Below, in pieces: positions 17,205 through 26,600 of a stretch of 64,000 nt of DNA; the first letter of the stretch is position 1, and every line of letters begins with the position of its first letter. The DNA is from Solimonas sp040066175. GTDB lineage: Bacteria > Pseudomonadota > Gammaproteobacteria > Nevskiales > Nevskiaceae. The notes below the pieces were generated by a model, which saw only the letters and a list, made by a program, of their open reading frames with translations, searched no databases and was not told the DNA's origin. Location: positions 1 through 64,000 of the forward strand of contig NZ_JBEAAM010000007.1 in NCBI RefSeq assembly GCF_040066175.1. Reading direction: 5' to 3'. The position numbers were made by a program, and so were the translations under genes.

Positions 17205-17220
17205 CCCCCTAGATAGGGGG
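17205..17220 (+). promoter_or_regulatory. G/C-tract palindrome, CsoR/RcnR-type operator candidate
   Basis: Perfect dyad CCCCCTAGATAGGGGG (7-bp arms, GA centre), followed by TATG. DUF156 repressors (CsoR, RcnR, FrmR, CstR) bind operators with C-run/G-run arms around a short A/T centre often flanked by TAT, so this looks like such a site. It lies 28 bases before the likely ATG (17249). No DUF156 gene is in the window. Confidence 0.45.
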
Positions 17221-17248
17221 TATGCCGCACACCGGGTATATTTTTCCT

Positions 17249-18031
17249 ATGACTGCCGCCACCGTCCTGCACCGCCTGCAGCGGATCCATCCGATCGACT
17301 GGCTCATGCTGGCGCTGGCGCTGCTGTCGATCGGCCTGCTCGCCTACGAATCCTGGGGGCCGGTCACCGAAGCCGAGCGCGCCGACATCCTGCGCGCCGA
17401 CATGGTGATCTGTGCGATCTTCGCGCTGGAGTTCGTCTGGCGCTGGCGTGCGGCGAACTGGAAGGCAGACTTCGTGGTGCGCAACTGGTACGAGATCCTC
17501 GGCATGATCCCGGTCGCGCACCCCGCGATCCGCGGCTTCCGCCTGTTCCGCATCATCCGCATCGTCGTACTGCTGGGGCGCTTCGGCGCGGCGGCGGACC
17601 GCGCGCTCGGCGAAGACTTCACCTACCTGTTGGTCAACCGCTTCCGCGACACCATCGTCGAGTCGATCAGCGGCGCGGTGACCGTCGCGGTGCTCGACGA
17701 GGTTTCGGCCGTGCTCGCCAAGGGCACGTACACGCGCAACATCTCGCGCGCGCTCGCCGAGAACCAGACTGAGCTGCGCGCGATGATCCTCGAGAAGCTG
17801 CGCCAGGACCGGCAGACCGGGCGCCTGTCGCGGCTGCCGTTCTACGACGACATCGTCCAGTCGGTGATCGACGCCGGGCTGCGCGTGGTCGAGGAGGTGC
17901 TCAAGGACCCGCGCACCGATGAACTCGTCGCCGACATCCTGCGCGAGAATATCCAGCAGCTGCGCGGCTCGGTCGCCAGACACGCCGCGGAACAGGCACA
18001 GGCGCTGCAGCGCGCGGATGCCGGAACCTGA
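17249..18031 (+). CDS. Voltage-sensor-like ion-transport family protein without a pore
   Basis: 260 residues. Four N-terminal membrane segments: ~17-35, ~50-67, ~79-90 (N-W-Y-E-I-L-G-M-I-P, an S3-like motif) and an S4-like helix with Arg at 95, 98, 101 and 104, every third residue. After S4 no pore helix or selectivity filter appears; the remaining ~145 residues are soluble and helical. This is the sensor domain of the Ion_trans family joined to a cytoplasmic domain. A start at 17222 would place the SD inside the palindrome; ATG 17249 is preferred. The role is unknown. Confidence 0.75.
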   Translation: MTAATVLHRLQRIHPIDWLMLALALLSIGLLAYESWGPVTEAERADILRADMVICAIFALEFVWRWRAANWKADFVVRNWYEILGMIPVAHPAIRGFRLFRIIRIVVLLGRFGAAADRALGEDFTYLLVNRFRDTIVESISGAVTVAVLDEVSAVLAKGTYTRNISRALAENQTELRAMILEKLRQDRQTGRLSRLPFYDDIVQSVIDAGLRVVEEVLKDPRTDELVADILRENIQQLRGSVARHAAEQAQALQRADAGT

Positions 18032-18046
18032 TCCGGGCAAGCGGCG

Positions 18047-18073
18047 GGGCGGACGGTCGTGGACCGCCCGCCC
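18047..18073 (+). terminator. Hairpin after the voltage-sensor-like gene
   Basis: Strong stem GGGCGG-A-CGGTC / GACCG-C-CCGCCC with a GTG loop and one mismatch, 16 bases past the stop codon. No T-run follows. Probable terminator or 3'-end protector. Confidence 0.5.
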
Positions 18074-18082
18074 GCCGAGGGG

Positions 18083-18113
18083 ACTGGAACCGCGTGGGGG
18101 CGTCGGTTCCAGT
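18083..18113. repeat. Perfect 10-bp inverted repeat between two genes
   Basis: ACTGGAACCG (18083-18092) and CGGTTCCAGT (18104-18113) with an 11-base G-rich spacer. It could be a second terminator stem for the upstream gene or a regulator site for dadA (start 18248). A weak TTGACG at 18192 is the best -35 candidate for dadA. Confidence 0.5.
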
Positions 18114-18247
18114 GCAGCGCGGCGAGGGAGGGGGGCGTTGCCGCGCCACGAGAATGCTAGAGAAATCAGTCACGCAACGAAAATGAAATCTTTGACGAAT
18201 CGCCATAGTCGGCCGCTATCGCCGGCAAACCGCGCGGGCCAGGTCCG

Positions 18248-19501
18248 ATGAAAGTCGCCGTGCTCGGCGCCGGCGTCGTCGGCGTCACCACGGCCTATTA
18301 CCTGAGCCGGCTCGGCTGCGAGGTCACGGTGGTCGACCGGCAGGCGCAGGTCGCGGCGGAAACGAGCTTCGCCAACGGCGGCCAGCTCTCGGTCAGCCAC
18401 GCCGAACCCTGGGCGAATCCGCGCGCGCCGCGCAAGATCCTCGCCTGGCTGCTGCATGGCGAATCGCCGATCCGCTGGTGTCCGAGCGCCGATCCGCAGC
18501 TGTGGTGGTGGGGCCTGCGCTTCCTGCGCGAATGTCTGCCCGGGCGCACCCGGCACAACGTCCGCCAGCTCGTGAACCTGGGCCTGTACAGCCGCGCCGC
18601 GCTGCAGGCGCTGCGCGCCGAAACCGGGCTGCGGTACCAGCAGCGCGCGTGCGGCATCCTGCACATCTACACCCACGCCGGCGAGTTCGAAGCGGCGGTC
18701 GAAGCGGCGCGCGTCATGACCGCGCTCGGCTGTGAGCGCCGCATCCTCGGCCCCGACGAGGCGGTCCGCATCGAGCCGGCCCTGCGCAACATCCGCGACC
18801 GGCTGTGCGGTGCAACCTACACCCCGGGTGACGAATCCGGCGATGCGCAGATCTTCACGCGCGAGCTGGCGCAGCGCTGCGCGGCGGCCGGGGTACGCTT
18901 CCTGATGAATCACCGGATCACGGCACTACATGCCGATGGCGGGCGCGTCGCGCACGCCGAGCTGATCGATGACGAAGGCCGCTTCCAGCGCCTGCAAGCG
19001 GATGCCTACGTGCTCGCCCTGGGCAGTCACAGCGCCGGCATCGCGCGCCGACTCGGCCTGCGTCTGCCGATCCAGCCGGCCAAGGGTTACTCGCTGACGC
19101 TGCCGGTGGCCTCAGCCGAAGCCGCCTACGAAACGGCGCTGATCGACGACGAGCACAAGATCGTGTTCTCGCGGCTGGGGGATCGGCTGCGTGTCGCCGG
19201 CATGGCGGAAGTCGGCAACTGGAGCCGCGCGCTCGATCCCGCGCGCTGCGCCCTGCTGCTGCGGCGCGCACAGGAACTGTTCCCCGGCGCCGGGGATGTC
19301 ACGCAGGCCAGCTACTGGTGCGGCTTGCGCCCGGCCACGCCGTCGAACCTGCCCTGCATCGGCCGCAGCCACCTGCGGGGGCTGTTCCTCAACACCGGCC
19401 ACGGCACGCTCGGCTGGACCCACGCCTGCGGCTCCGGCCAAGCCGTCGCCGACATCATCTGCGGTCGCAAGCCGGAAGCGGACTTCGACTTCCGTCTCTA
19501 G
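18248..19501 (+). CDS. dadA: D-amino-acid dehydrogenase, FAD-dependent
   Basis: 417 residues. FAD-binding G-A-G-V-V-G-V-T-T (residues 7-15), then the DAO fold with E-T-S-F-A-N-G-G-Q-L-S (~39-49) and the C-terminal G-H-G-T-L-G-W-T-H-A motif typical of DadA. It oxidises D-amino acids (mainly D-alanine) at the inner membrane, passing electrons to the quinone pool, and allows D-alanine catabolism. No alanine racemase gene is adjacent, so the usual dadAX pair is split. The ATG at 18248 coincides with the dinucleotide-fold start. Confidence 0.92.
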   Translation: MKVAVLGAGVVGVTTAYYLSRLGCEVTVVDRQAQVAAETSFANGGQLSVSHAEPWANPRAPRKILAWLLHGESPIRWCPSADPQLWWWGLRFLRECLPGRTRHNVRQLVNLGLYSRAALQALRAETGLRYQQRACGILHIYTHAGEFEAAVEAARVMTALGCERRILGPDEAVRIEPALRNIRDRLCGATYTPGDESGDAQIFTRELAQRCAAAGVRFLMNHRITALHADGGRVAHAELIDDEGRFQRLQADAYVLALGSHSAGIARRLGLRLPIQPAKGYSLTLPVASAEAAYETALIDDEHKIVFSRLGDRLRVAGMAEVGNWSRALDPARCALLLRRAQELFPGAGDVTQASYWCGLRPATPSNLPCIGRSHLRGLFLNTGHGTLGWTHACGSGQAVADIICGRKPEADFDFRL

Positions 19502-19560
19502 CGCGGCACCGCAACGCAGCGCCGGCGCGCAGACCGCGCCGCTGGGCTGCACCGGGCTCG

Positions 19561-19758
19561 CTAGGACTTGCCCTCGTCCATCGGACAGCTGCTGAAGCCG
19601 AACAGCGTGTACGCCGGGCAGAAGCGGAACACCGCCGTGGCGAGCGGCACGACGCCGATCCAGGCCCACAGCGGCCCGCCGAGCAGCGCCCAGGCGATCA
19701 GGGCCACGCCGGCCACCGCGCGCACGATCCGATCCACCGATCCGACATTGGCTTTCAT
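19561..19758 (-). CDS. DUF2892 (YgaP-like) small membrane protein
   Basis: 65 residues: N-V-G-S-V-D-R-I-V-R start, two membrane helices (~12-28 and ~32-48), then F-R-F-C-P-A-Y-T-L-F-G. This is the DUF2892 family, found alone or fused to rhodanese (YgaP). Members often sit in sulfur or metal-stress clusters; here it is divergent from arsR. GAGG precedes the ATG at good spacing. Confidence 0.88.
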   Translation of the reverse strand: MKANVGSVDRIVRAVAGVALIAWALLGGPLWAWIGVVPLATAVFRFCPAYTLFGFSSCPMDEGKS

Positions 19759-19912
19759 ATTCGCCTCACCGGGCAGGACGTTGTCACCATCTCAGCGCGC
19801 GCCGCCGCAACCGTCGTTGATCTGGGTCAGTCGGTGTCGCGCGCTCGTCACCCGCCGCTGCACCTGCGCCGCATGGCAGCGTCCGGCACGACCCGGTGGC
19901 GCCGTCATGATC

Positions 19913-19932
19913 ATTTCGATATTATTCGAAAT
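19913..19932 (+). promoter_or_regulatory. ArsR operator/promoter abutting the arsR start
   Basis: Inverted repeat ATTTCGA (19913-19919) / TCGAAAT (19926-19932) with a TATTAT centre, in a locally AT-rich patch. It touches the arsR ATG. ArsR-family sites commonly have A-T-T-C-G/C-G-A-A-T arms. The TATTAT centre could serve as -10, which would start the transcript almost at the ATG; no Shine-Dalgarno is visible, so arsR may be leaderless. Confidence 0.6.
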
Positions 19933-20265
19933 ATGAAATCCGAAACGGCGATCCTGCGGCTCACCGCGCTCGCGCACGCCTCGCGGCTGGCGGTGTTCCG
20001 CCTGCTGGTGCGCCGCGGGCCCGAGGGCCTGTGCGCGGGCGACATCGGCACGAAGCTGAAGATCGCGCCCGCCACGCTGTCGTTCCATCTCAAGGAGCTG
20101 ACGCACGCCGGCCTGCTCAGGGCGCGCCAGGACGGGCGTTTCGTCCATTACAGCGCCGACTTCAAGGCCATGAACGAGCTGGTCGCCTACCTCACCGAGA
20201 ACTGCTGCGGCGGCGAGCCCTGCGGCATCACTTCGGCCGCTGCCGCGGCCACACTGGAGCAATAG
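19933..20265 (+). CDS. arsR: ArsR-family arsenite-responsive repressor
   Basis: 110 residues with a winged helix-turn-helix (residues ~10-85; A-P-A-T-L-S-F-H-L-K-E-L recognition region). It lacks the classical E-L-C-V-C-D-L site; instead three cysteines lie near the C-terminus (C91, C92, C97), the arrangement known from Acidithiobacillus-type ArsR, where they bind As(III). First gene of arsR-arsC-acr3; 10 bases before arsC. It probably represses its own operon through the dyad at its start. Confidence 0.9.
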   Translation: MKSETAILRLTALAHASRLAVFRLLVRRGPEGLCAGDIGTKLKIAPATLSFHLKELTHAGLLRARQDGRFVHYSADFKAMNELVAYLTENCCGGEPCGITSAAAAATLEQ

Positions 20266-20275
20266 GAGTCTCCCG

Positions 20276-20776
20276 ATGTCCCATCGCAAGTACAACGTGC
20301 TGTTCCTGTGCACCGGCAACTCGGCGCGCTCGATCCTGGCCGAGGCGTTGATGAATCACCTGCCCGGAACCAAGGGCAAGTTCACCGCCTACAGTGCCGG
20401 CAGCCAGCCCAAGGGCCAGGTGCATCCGCTGGCGCTGGAGACGCTCGCCGATCTGGGCATCCCGACCGCCGAGCTGCGCAGCAAGTCCTGGGACGAGTTC
20501 GGCGCGGCCGACGCACCGCAGATGGATTTCGTGTTCACCGTCTGCGACAACGCCGCCAACGAAACCTGCCCGATCTGGCCCGGCCATCCCGTCACCGCGC
20601 ACTGGGGCCTGCCCGATCCCGCCGCGGTCGAAGGCGACATCGCGACGCGGCGCAAGGCGTTCCGCGACACGCTGCGCGCGATGCGCACGCGCATCGAGCT
20701 GTTCGCCGAGCTGCCCTTCGACAAGCTGGATCGCATGGCGCTGCAGCAGCGCGCGCATCAGATCGGACAGCGCTGA
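20276..20776 (+). CDS. arsC: Arsenate reductase, LMW-phosphatase fold
   Basis: 166 residues. P-loop C12-T-G-N-S-A-R18 (CX5R), further cysteines C90 and C98, and a general-acid Asp114 in G-L-P-D-P. This is the LMW-PTP fold arsenate reductase that uses a cysteine relay and thioredoxin or glutathione to reduce arsenate to arsenite. SD AGGAG precedes ATG. Middle gene of the ars operon; its product is exported by the downstream Acr3. Confidence 0.92.
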   Translation: MSHRKYNVLFLCTGNSARSILAEALMNHLPGTKGKFTAYSAGSQPKGQVHPLALETLADLGIPTAELRSKSWDEFGAADAPQMDFVFTVCDNAANETCPIWPGHPVTAHWGLPDPAAVEGDIATRRKAFRDTLRAMRTRIELFAELPFDKLDRMALQQRAHQIGQR

Positions 20777-20837
20777 GCCCCAGCCGTAACCCTCGCCGCG
20801 GGGCCGGTGGCTCCGGCACTGCACACGGAAGCCTTCC

Positions 20838-21920
20838 ATGTCCGTCTTCGAACGTTATCTGACCCTCTGGGTCGCCGCCTGCATCGTCGTCGGCATCGTC
20901 CTGGGACACAGCCTGCCCGGCGTCTTCCATGCGATCGGCACGGCCGAGATCGCCAGGGTGAACCTGCCGGTCGCGGCGCTGATCTGGCTGATGATCATTC
21001 CGATGCTGGTGAAGATCGACTTCGGTGCCCTGCACCGCGTGCGCGAGCACTGGCGCGGCATCGGCGTGACCCTGTTCATCAACTGGGCGGTCAAGCCGTT
21101 CTCGATGGCGGCGCTCGGCTGGCTGTTCATCGGCTACCTGTTCAAGCCCTTCCTGCCGGCCGAGCAGATCCCGTCGTACATCGCCGGCCTGATCCTGCTG
21201 GCGGCGGCGCCGTGCACGGCAATGGTGTTCGTGTGGAGCAACCTGTCGAAGGGCGAACCGCATTTCACGCTCACCCAGGTCGCGCTCAACGACACGATCA
21301 TGGTGTTCGCGTTCGCGCCGATCGTCGGCCTGCTGCTCGGCCTGTCGGCGATCACCGTGCCCTGGGACACCCTCATGCTGTCGGTGGCGCTCTACATCGT
21401 CGCCCCGGTGATTTTCGCGCAGGTGCTGCGGCGTGCCCTGCTCGCCCGCGGCGGCGAAGCCGCGCTGGCCGGGAGCCTGAAGGTGCTGCAGCCGCTATCG
21501 CTGCTCGCGCTGCTGACGACGCTGGTGCTGCTGTTCGGCTTCCAGGGCGAGCAGATCCTCAAGCAGCCGCTGGTGATCGGCCTGCTCGCGGTGCCGATCC
21601 TGATCCAGGTCTATTTCAACTCCGGGCTGGCCTACCTGCTCAACCGTGCCAGCGGCGAGGCGCACTGCGTCGCCGGCCCGTCGGCCCTGATCGGTGCCAG
21701 CAACTTCTTCGAGCTGGCCGTGGCGGCCGCGATCAGCCTGTTCGGCTTCGACTCCGGCGCGGCGCTGGCCACCGTCGTCGGCGTGCTGATCGAAGTGCCG
21801 GTGATGCTGTCGGTGGTGAAGATCGTCAACGCCAGCAAGCCATGGTACGAACGCGGCCGACCTGCCGCCGACGCACGGCCCGATGCCGCAGCCGACCCGA
21901 CCCGATTGACACGCGCCTGA
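20838..21920 (+). CDS. acr3: Arsenite efflux permease Acr3
   Basis: 360 residues, about ten membrane spans. Hallmark A-A-P-C-T-A-M-V-F-V-W-S near residue 130 contains the conserved transport Cys; N-W-A-V-K-P and G-A-S-N-F-F-E-L-A-V further match the Acr3/bile-acid-sodium-symporter fold. It expels arsenite with the proton gradient. Last gene of the ars operon, 61 bases after arsC. The last ~20 residues are hydrophilic and variable. Confidence 0.94.
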   Translation: MSVFERYLTLWVAACIVVGIVLGHSLPGVFHAIGTAEIARVNLPVAALIWLMIIPMLVKIDFGALHRVREHWRGIGVTLFINWAVKPFSMAALGWLFIGYLFKPFLPAEQIPSYIAGLILLAAAPCTAMVFVWSNLSKGEPHFTLTQVALNDTIMVFAFAPIVGLLLGLSAITVPWDTLMLSVALYIVAPVIFAQVLRRALLARGGEAALAGSLKVLQPLSLLALLTTLVLLFGFQGEQILKQPLVIGLLAVPILIQVYFNSGLAYLLNRASGEAHCVAGPSALIGASNFFELAVAAAISLFGFDSGAALATVVGVLIEVPVMLSVVKIVNASKPWYERGRPAADARPDAAADPTRLTRA

Positions 21921-22180
21921 CCGGCGGCGGGCGAAGCAGAAAATACGCCGCGCCGCCCGCGCGCGCCATCCCGGCAATGGGTAACCGACCGACGCGACAG
22001 GGATCGAGCCGCCCCGAGAATCTCGGAGGCTCTTGGGCTTGAGTCACGCTGCCAGCGGCAGCGCGGCCAGACCGCTCGCTCCCGAACCTCAGGTGAATAC
22101 TTCGGTGACTTCCGCATCGCTCATTCCTCTCAAGAGGACGAGCCTCCGGAAAATCCGGGCCGTTCGCCGTGGACAACCCG
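21921..22180. other. Convergent intergenic region with several hairpins
   Basis: No gene seen. Four small hairpins occur: GAGCC..CCGAG-AAT-CTCGG..GGCTC (22006-22032), CGCTGCC-AGC-GGCAGCG (22047-22063), CCTCT-CA-AGAGG (22126-22137) and CCGGA-AAA-TCCGG (22146-22158). They probably serve as terminators for acr3 (plus) and the serine hydrolase (minus), although none has a clear T-run. Confidence 0.4.
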
Positions 22181-23434
22181 CTACTGCCTGACCCGCGGAC
22201 ATGCCCGCCCGATCGTCGCAATGACACGCCCCAGCCCCAGCAGGCTGTCCGGCGCGATGGTCTTGCCGGTGTTGAGCAGCGCCACGGAGATGTCGCGATC
22301 CGGGTCGGCCCAGCAGACGATGTTGAGGAAGCCGAGGTGGCCGAACGCGTGGGGGCAGTTGGCGCCGTAGAGGCCGAAGGGTTTTTCGCCGAGCACGAAG
22401 GCCGGTGAGAAACGCACCGGCACCATCAGCGTGCGGTCGAGCTGGATCGGGCCGGCCGGGCGCACGGCCTCGGCGATGGTTTCCGGCTTGAACACCTGCT
22501 TGCCTTCCCAGACGCCACCGTCGAGCAGCATCTGGTAGAAGCGGCAGGACTCGTCGGCGGTGGAGTAGATGTTCGCGGCCGGCACGACGGCGTCCATGAA
22601 GCGTTCATCGTTCGACAGCGCGGCGAGTTCGTCGAAATCGACGTAGAGCGCGCGGCGCGCGATGTAGGCCAGCGGCGCCGGCAGGCGCGGGCCGGTGAAG
22701 GCGTTGAGGGCGGCGGTGGCGCGCTGCTCGGGCGCGAGGCCGTAGCGGAAATAGGTGCAGCCCAGCGGTTCGGCCAGTTCGGTGCGCAGCAGATCCGGCA
22801 GCGAACGGCCGCTGACGCGCTGCGCGACTTCACCGGCGATGTAGCCGGCAGTGACGGCGTGGTAAGACTGCTGGCGGCCGTGCGCGGCGTTGGGCCGCGC
22901 TGCGCAGAGCAGCTTCAGGATGATGTCGTAGTCGTTGAGCAGCATCGGATCGACGTGCTTCAGCGGCACCTCTGGAATGCCGCCGCGGTGCGCGAGCAGC
23001 TGGCGCAGCGTCGTGTTCTCCTTGCCGTGGTTGCCGTACTCGGGCAGGTAATCAGCGACGCGATCGTCCAGGCTCAGCCTGCCCTGCTCGGCGAGCTTGT
23101 GGATCAGTATCGCGCTGACGGCCTTGGACGCCGAGAACAGGCAGACCGGCGTGTCCGGCGTCAGCAGTTGCGGGTCATGCTCGTCCTCGCCCGGGGCGTT
23201 GCCGCGCGCGTGGCCGATCGCGCGGTCGAGGATCACCTTGCCGTGACGGCGCACCGTCAGCGCGATGCCCGGGTGCAGGCCGCTGCGGTACATCGCCTCG
23301 ACGGCCTTCCAGATGCGGTCGGTGGCATTGGCCTTGAGGCCGACCTCGGTCGGCGCGGTCTCGCGGCGCGGGTCGTAGGTGGTGACGCGGGTCAGGTCGC
23401 GGGGGACGGCAACGCGGTTGGCGCGCAGGAACAT
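22181..23434 (-). CDS. Serine hydrolase, beta-lactamase/EstB family
   Basis: 417 residues. S-x-x-K motif S-A-S-K in L-F-S-A-S-K-A (~110-113) gives the nucleophile Ser, and Y-H-A-V-T-A-G (~205) the Tyr of the second motif; G-H-L-G-F near the C-terminus replaces the KTG box. The pattern is that of class C-like esterases such as EstB rather than true beta-lactamases. No signal peptide, so cytoplasmic. Start ATG at 23434; longer upstream frame is non-conserved. Confidence 0.87.
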   Translation of the reverse strand: MFLRANRVAVPRDLTRVTTYDPRRETAPTEVGLKANATDRIWKAVEAMYRSGLHPGIALTVRRHGKVILDRAIGHARGNAPGEDEHDPQLLTPDTPVCLFSASKAVSAILIHKLAEQGRLSLDDRVADYLPEYGNHGKENTTLRQLLAHRGGIPEVPLKHVDPMLLNDYDIILKLLCAARPNAAHGRQQSYHAVTAGYIAGEVAQRVSGRSLPDLLRTELAEPLGCTYFRYGLAPEQRATAALNAFTGPRLPAPLAYIARRALYVDFDELAALSNDERFMDAVVPAANIYSTADESCRFYQMLLDGGVWEGKQVFKPETIAEAVRPAGPIQLDRTLMVPVRFSPAFVLGEKPFGLYGANCPHAFGHLGFLNIVCWADPDRDISVALLNTGKTIAPDSLLGLGRVIATIGRACPRVRQ

Positions 23435-23672
23435 CGGTCGGATCCGGATGGAGGCATGAGAGGGCGGCAGTCTAGCGCGCGGTCGCGGTCCAGCCCGATC
23501 CACGATGCCGACAGGCCGACCGTGAGCGCGAGTCCGGCGCCGATCCACAGGTCCATTCCCTTTCCCCCTGCCGCCAATGGGCGACCGAAGCTGAGCAGAG
23601 TCGCGTCCAGGCGTCAAACGCGCCGCACCGGCGCATCGACTTCCGCGAGCATGAGCAGCAGACTGGAAACCG

Positions 23673-26600
23673 ATGAATCCATCCCATTTCGCACTCGACG
23701 CAGGCTGCGCACTGCAGGTCAGCGCGCAGCACTGGGAGACCGCCGTGTCCGGGCAGGCCGAGCTGCGACTGTCGGCCGTGGCCTCGCGGCGCGGCGCCGT
23801 GCTCCGGCTCGACATCGATTATCACGGCGGCAGCGGTTTCGTCGTCGCGCGCAAACCGCTGCGGGCGCGCCTGCCGGCGTCGTGGACGGTGCACTTCCGC
23901 CTGCGCGGCGAAACCGCAGCGCAGGATCTCGAGGTCAAGCTGGTCGATGCCTCGGGCCGCAATGTCTGGCGACATGTGATCCGTCCGCTCGCGGCATCGG
24001 CGCGCTGGCGGCGCTACGAGATTCCGAGCCGGCGGATCGAGTTCGCATGGGGGCCGTCGCATGACGGTGCGCTCGTGGAGCTGGGCGCGATCGAATTTGC
24101 GCTCGTCGCCACCGGCGGCGACGGCGGGCGCGGCTGGCTGGAGATCGGCGATCTGCGGCTGATCGCCGACGACACGGGCGGCCCCGTGCTCGCCGACGCA
24201 TCGAGTGCCCGACCCGGCCGCGAGGCCGCGCAGGCACTGACGCACGTCGGCTGGAAGCCGCAGGTGCACGATGCGTCGCCCTGGCTGCAGCTGGACACGC
24301 AGCGGGTGCGGGACTTCGGCGGCGTGGTCATCGAATGGGAGGAAGCGGCGCCGTCCACGGGCTTTCGCATCCGTACGTCGAACACCGGCCGGCGCTGGAC
24401 GACGCGTTATGCCACCGATCGCGCGGGCGGCCCGCGCAGCTACGTCGCGCTGCCGGACGCGAAGTTCCGCTATCTGCGCCTCGAACTGCGCGATGCGGAC
24501 GTCGGCGCGCGCGTGCGGCTGCAGAACTTCACCTTCTCGCGCTCGCCGGAGGCTTACTGGCAGCACGTCGCCGCGGCGGAGCCACGCGGCGCTCTGCCGC
24601 GCTGGCTGCTGCGCGAGCAATGCCTGTGGACACCGGTCGGCACACCGCACTCGGGCGCGCAGGTGCTGATCGACCAGGATGGGCGCTTCGAGTTCGCGCC
24701 CGGCAGCGCGCTGATCGAGCCGTTGCTGTCGGTGAACGGTCGGCTCCACACCTGGGCGGATGTGGACGCACATCCGGCGCTGCAGGACGGCTGGATGCCG
24801 CAGCCGTCGGTGCGCTGGGAGACGTCGGCTTGGACGCTGCGCATCGCCGCGGAGGCCACCGCGTCCGGCACGCTGCGGCTGCGCTATCGGCTGACCAATC
24901 GCGGCAACCGTCGGCTGGCGGCGCGGCTGTTTCTGCTGATCCGGCCGTTCCAGATCACGCCGCCGTGGCAGCAGCACGGCGAACTCGGCGGCCTGCGTCC
25001 GATTCACCGTCTCGCATGGGACGGCGACACGCTGCACATCGACGGACGTGGCGTCGTGCGGCCGCTGAGTCGCACGGCACGGGCGGGTGCGTGGCGCGCC
25101 GCGGACGGAACACCGCCTTCGGCGGTACAACTGGATTCCCGCCTCCGTGGCAACGACGAGGCCTGGCAGGCCGACGATCCCGAGGGGTATGCGACCGGCG
25201 CGCTCGCGTTCGAGATGAAGGCCGACGCCGGCGCGCACGACGAGGTCCTGCTGTCAGCGGCATCCGCGCCAGAACAGCTCGCCGACGCGGCCGAACCTGC
25301 GTTCGACTGGGCCTGCGTGGTGCCGACCTCGATGCTCGCGGCTGGCGGCGATGCGATGGACGCGATGCGTGCCGCGTGGACCGCGACCGCGCACATCCTG
25401 GCGACACGCGACGGCGCGGCGCTGCAGCCGGGGCCGCGTCGGTATCGCCGATCCTGGATACGTGACGGCGCGGTGATGGCGGCCGCGCTGCTGCGGATGA
25501 AGCAGACCGATGCCGTCGGCGCCTTCATCCGCTGGTATGCGCCCCATGTGCGCGCGGACGGCTTCGTGCCGTGTTGCGTTGACAGCCGAGGCGCGGATCC
25601 GCTGGTCGAACACGACAGTCACGGGCAGTGGCTGGCGCTGATTGCCGATCATCAACGGTTCGCGCCGGACCCGGCACTGCTCGACCGCCTGTGGCCGTCG
25701 ATCGAACGTACCGTGAACCGCATCGGTGGCCTGCTCGACGACAGCGGTCTGCTGCCGGTGTCGGTCAGCCACGAGGGCTATCTGGCGCAGCCGGTGCATG
25801 CCTACTGGGACGATGCCTGGGCGGTGCGCGGCCTCCGCGACATGGCGGCGCTCGCTCGCCTGCACCACCGCAGCGAACTCGCGCAGCGCTGTGACGACCT
25901 GCAGCGGCGCATCGCCGATGCGCTGTTCGCGTCGATCGCCGCGACGCGCGCACGCCAGTCACTCGACTACATCCCCGGCAGCGTCGAGTGGGCCGACTTC
26001 GATCCGACGGCGACCGCACAGCTCATCACGCTGCTCGACCTGCCGCCGCAACTGGACCGTACCGCGGTCGAGCGCACCTACACGCGCTATCTCGACGACT
26101 GGCGGAGCAAGCGCCGCAACGAGACAGACTGGGTGAACTACTCGCCGTACGAGATCCGCATCGTCGGCGCGCTGCTGCGCCTGGGGTGGCGCGACGCGGC
26201 CCTGGACCTGCTGCGCTTTCTGCTCGCCGATCGCCGCCCGCCGGCGTGGAACCAGTGGCCGGAGATCGCCTGGCGCGACCCGCGCACGCCCGGACATCTC
26301 GGCGACCTGCCGCACACCTGGATTGCCGCCGAGTACGTGCTCGCGCTGCGCAGCCTGTTCGCCTACGAGAGCGGAACGCAGGATGCGCTGATCCTCGCGG
26401 CAGGCCTCGACGCCGACTGGCTCGCCGGCGAGGGTGTGCGCGTGCACGACCTGCCGACGACCCGCGGCACGCTTCACTACACGCTGCGCCGGCTCGATTC
26501 GGCGACGACGCGGTTCGAGCTGCAGCCCGGCGTCGCCGGCAGGATCGTGCTGCGCCCCCCGCTGACCGGGACGATCGTTACGGTCGAAGTCGATGACGAA

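Noticed and set aside
23392..23556. 54-codon minus-strand frame starting M-D-L-W-I-G with one hydrophobic helix and a GGGGGA upstream
   Set aside because: It overlaps the start of the serine hydrolase gene, and the second half is low-complexity. Evidence is too thin to call a gene.
22181..23815. Longer start for the serine hydrolase at 23815
   Set aside because: The 127 additional residues are low-complexity and antisense to the glycosidase-like gene.
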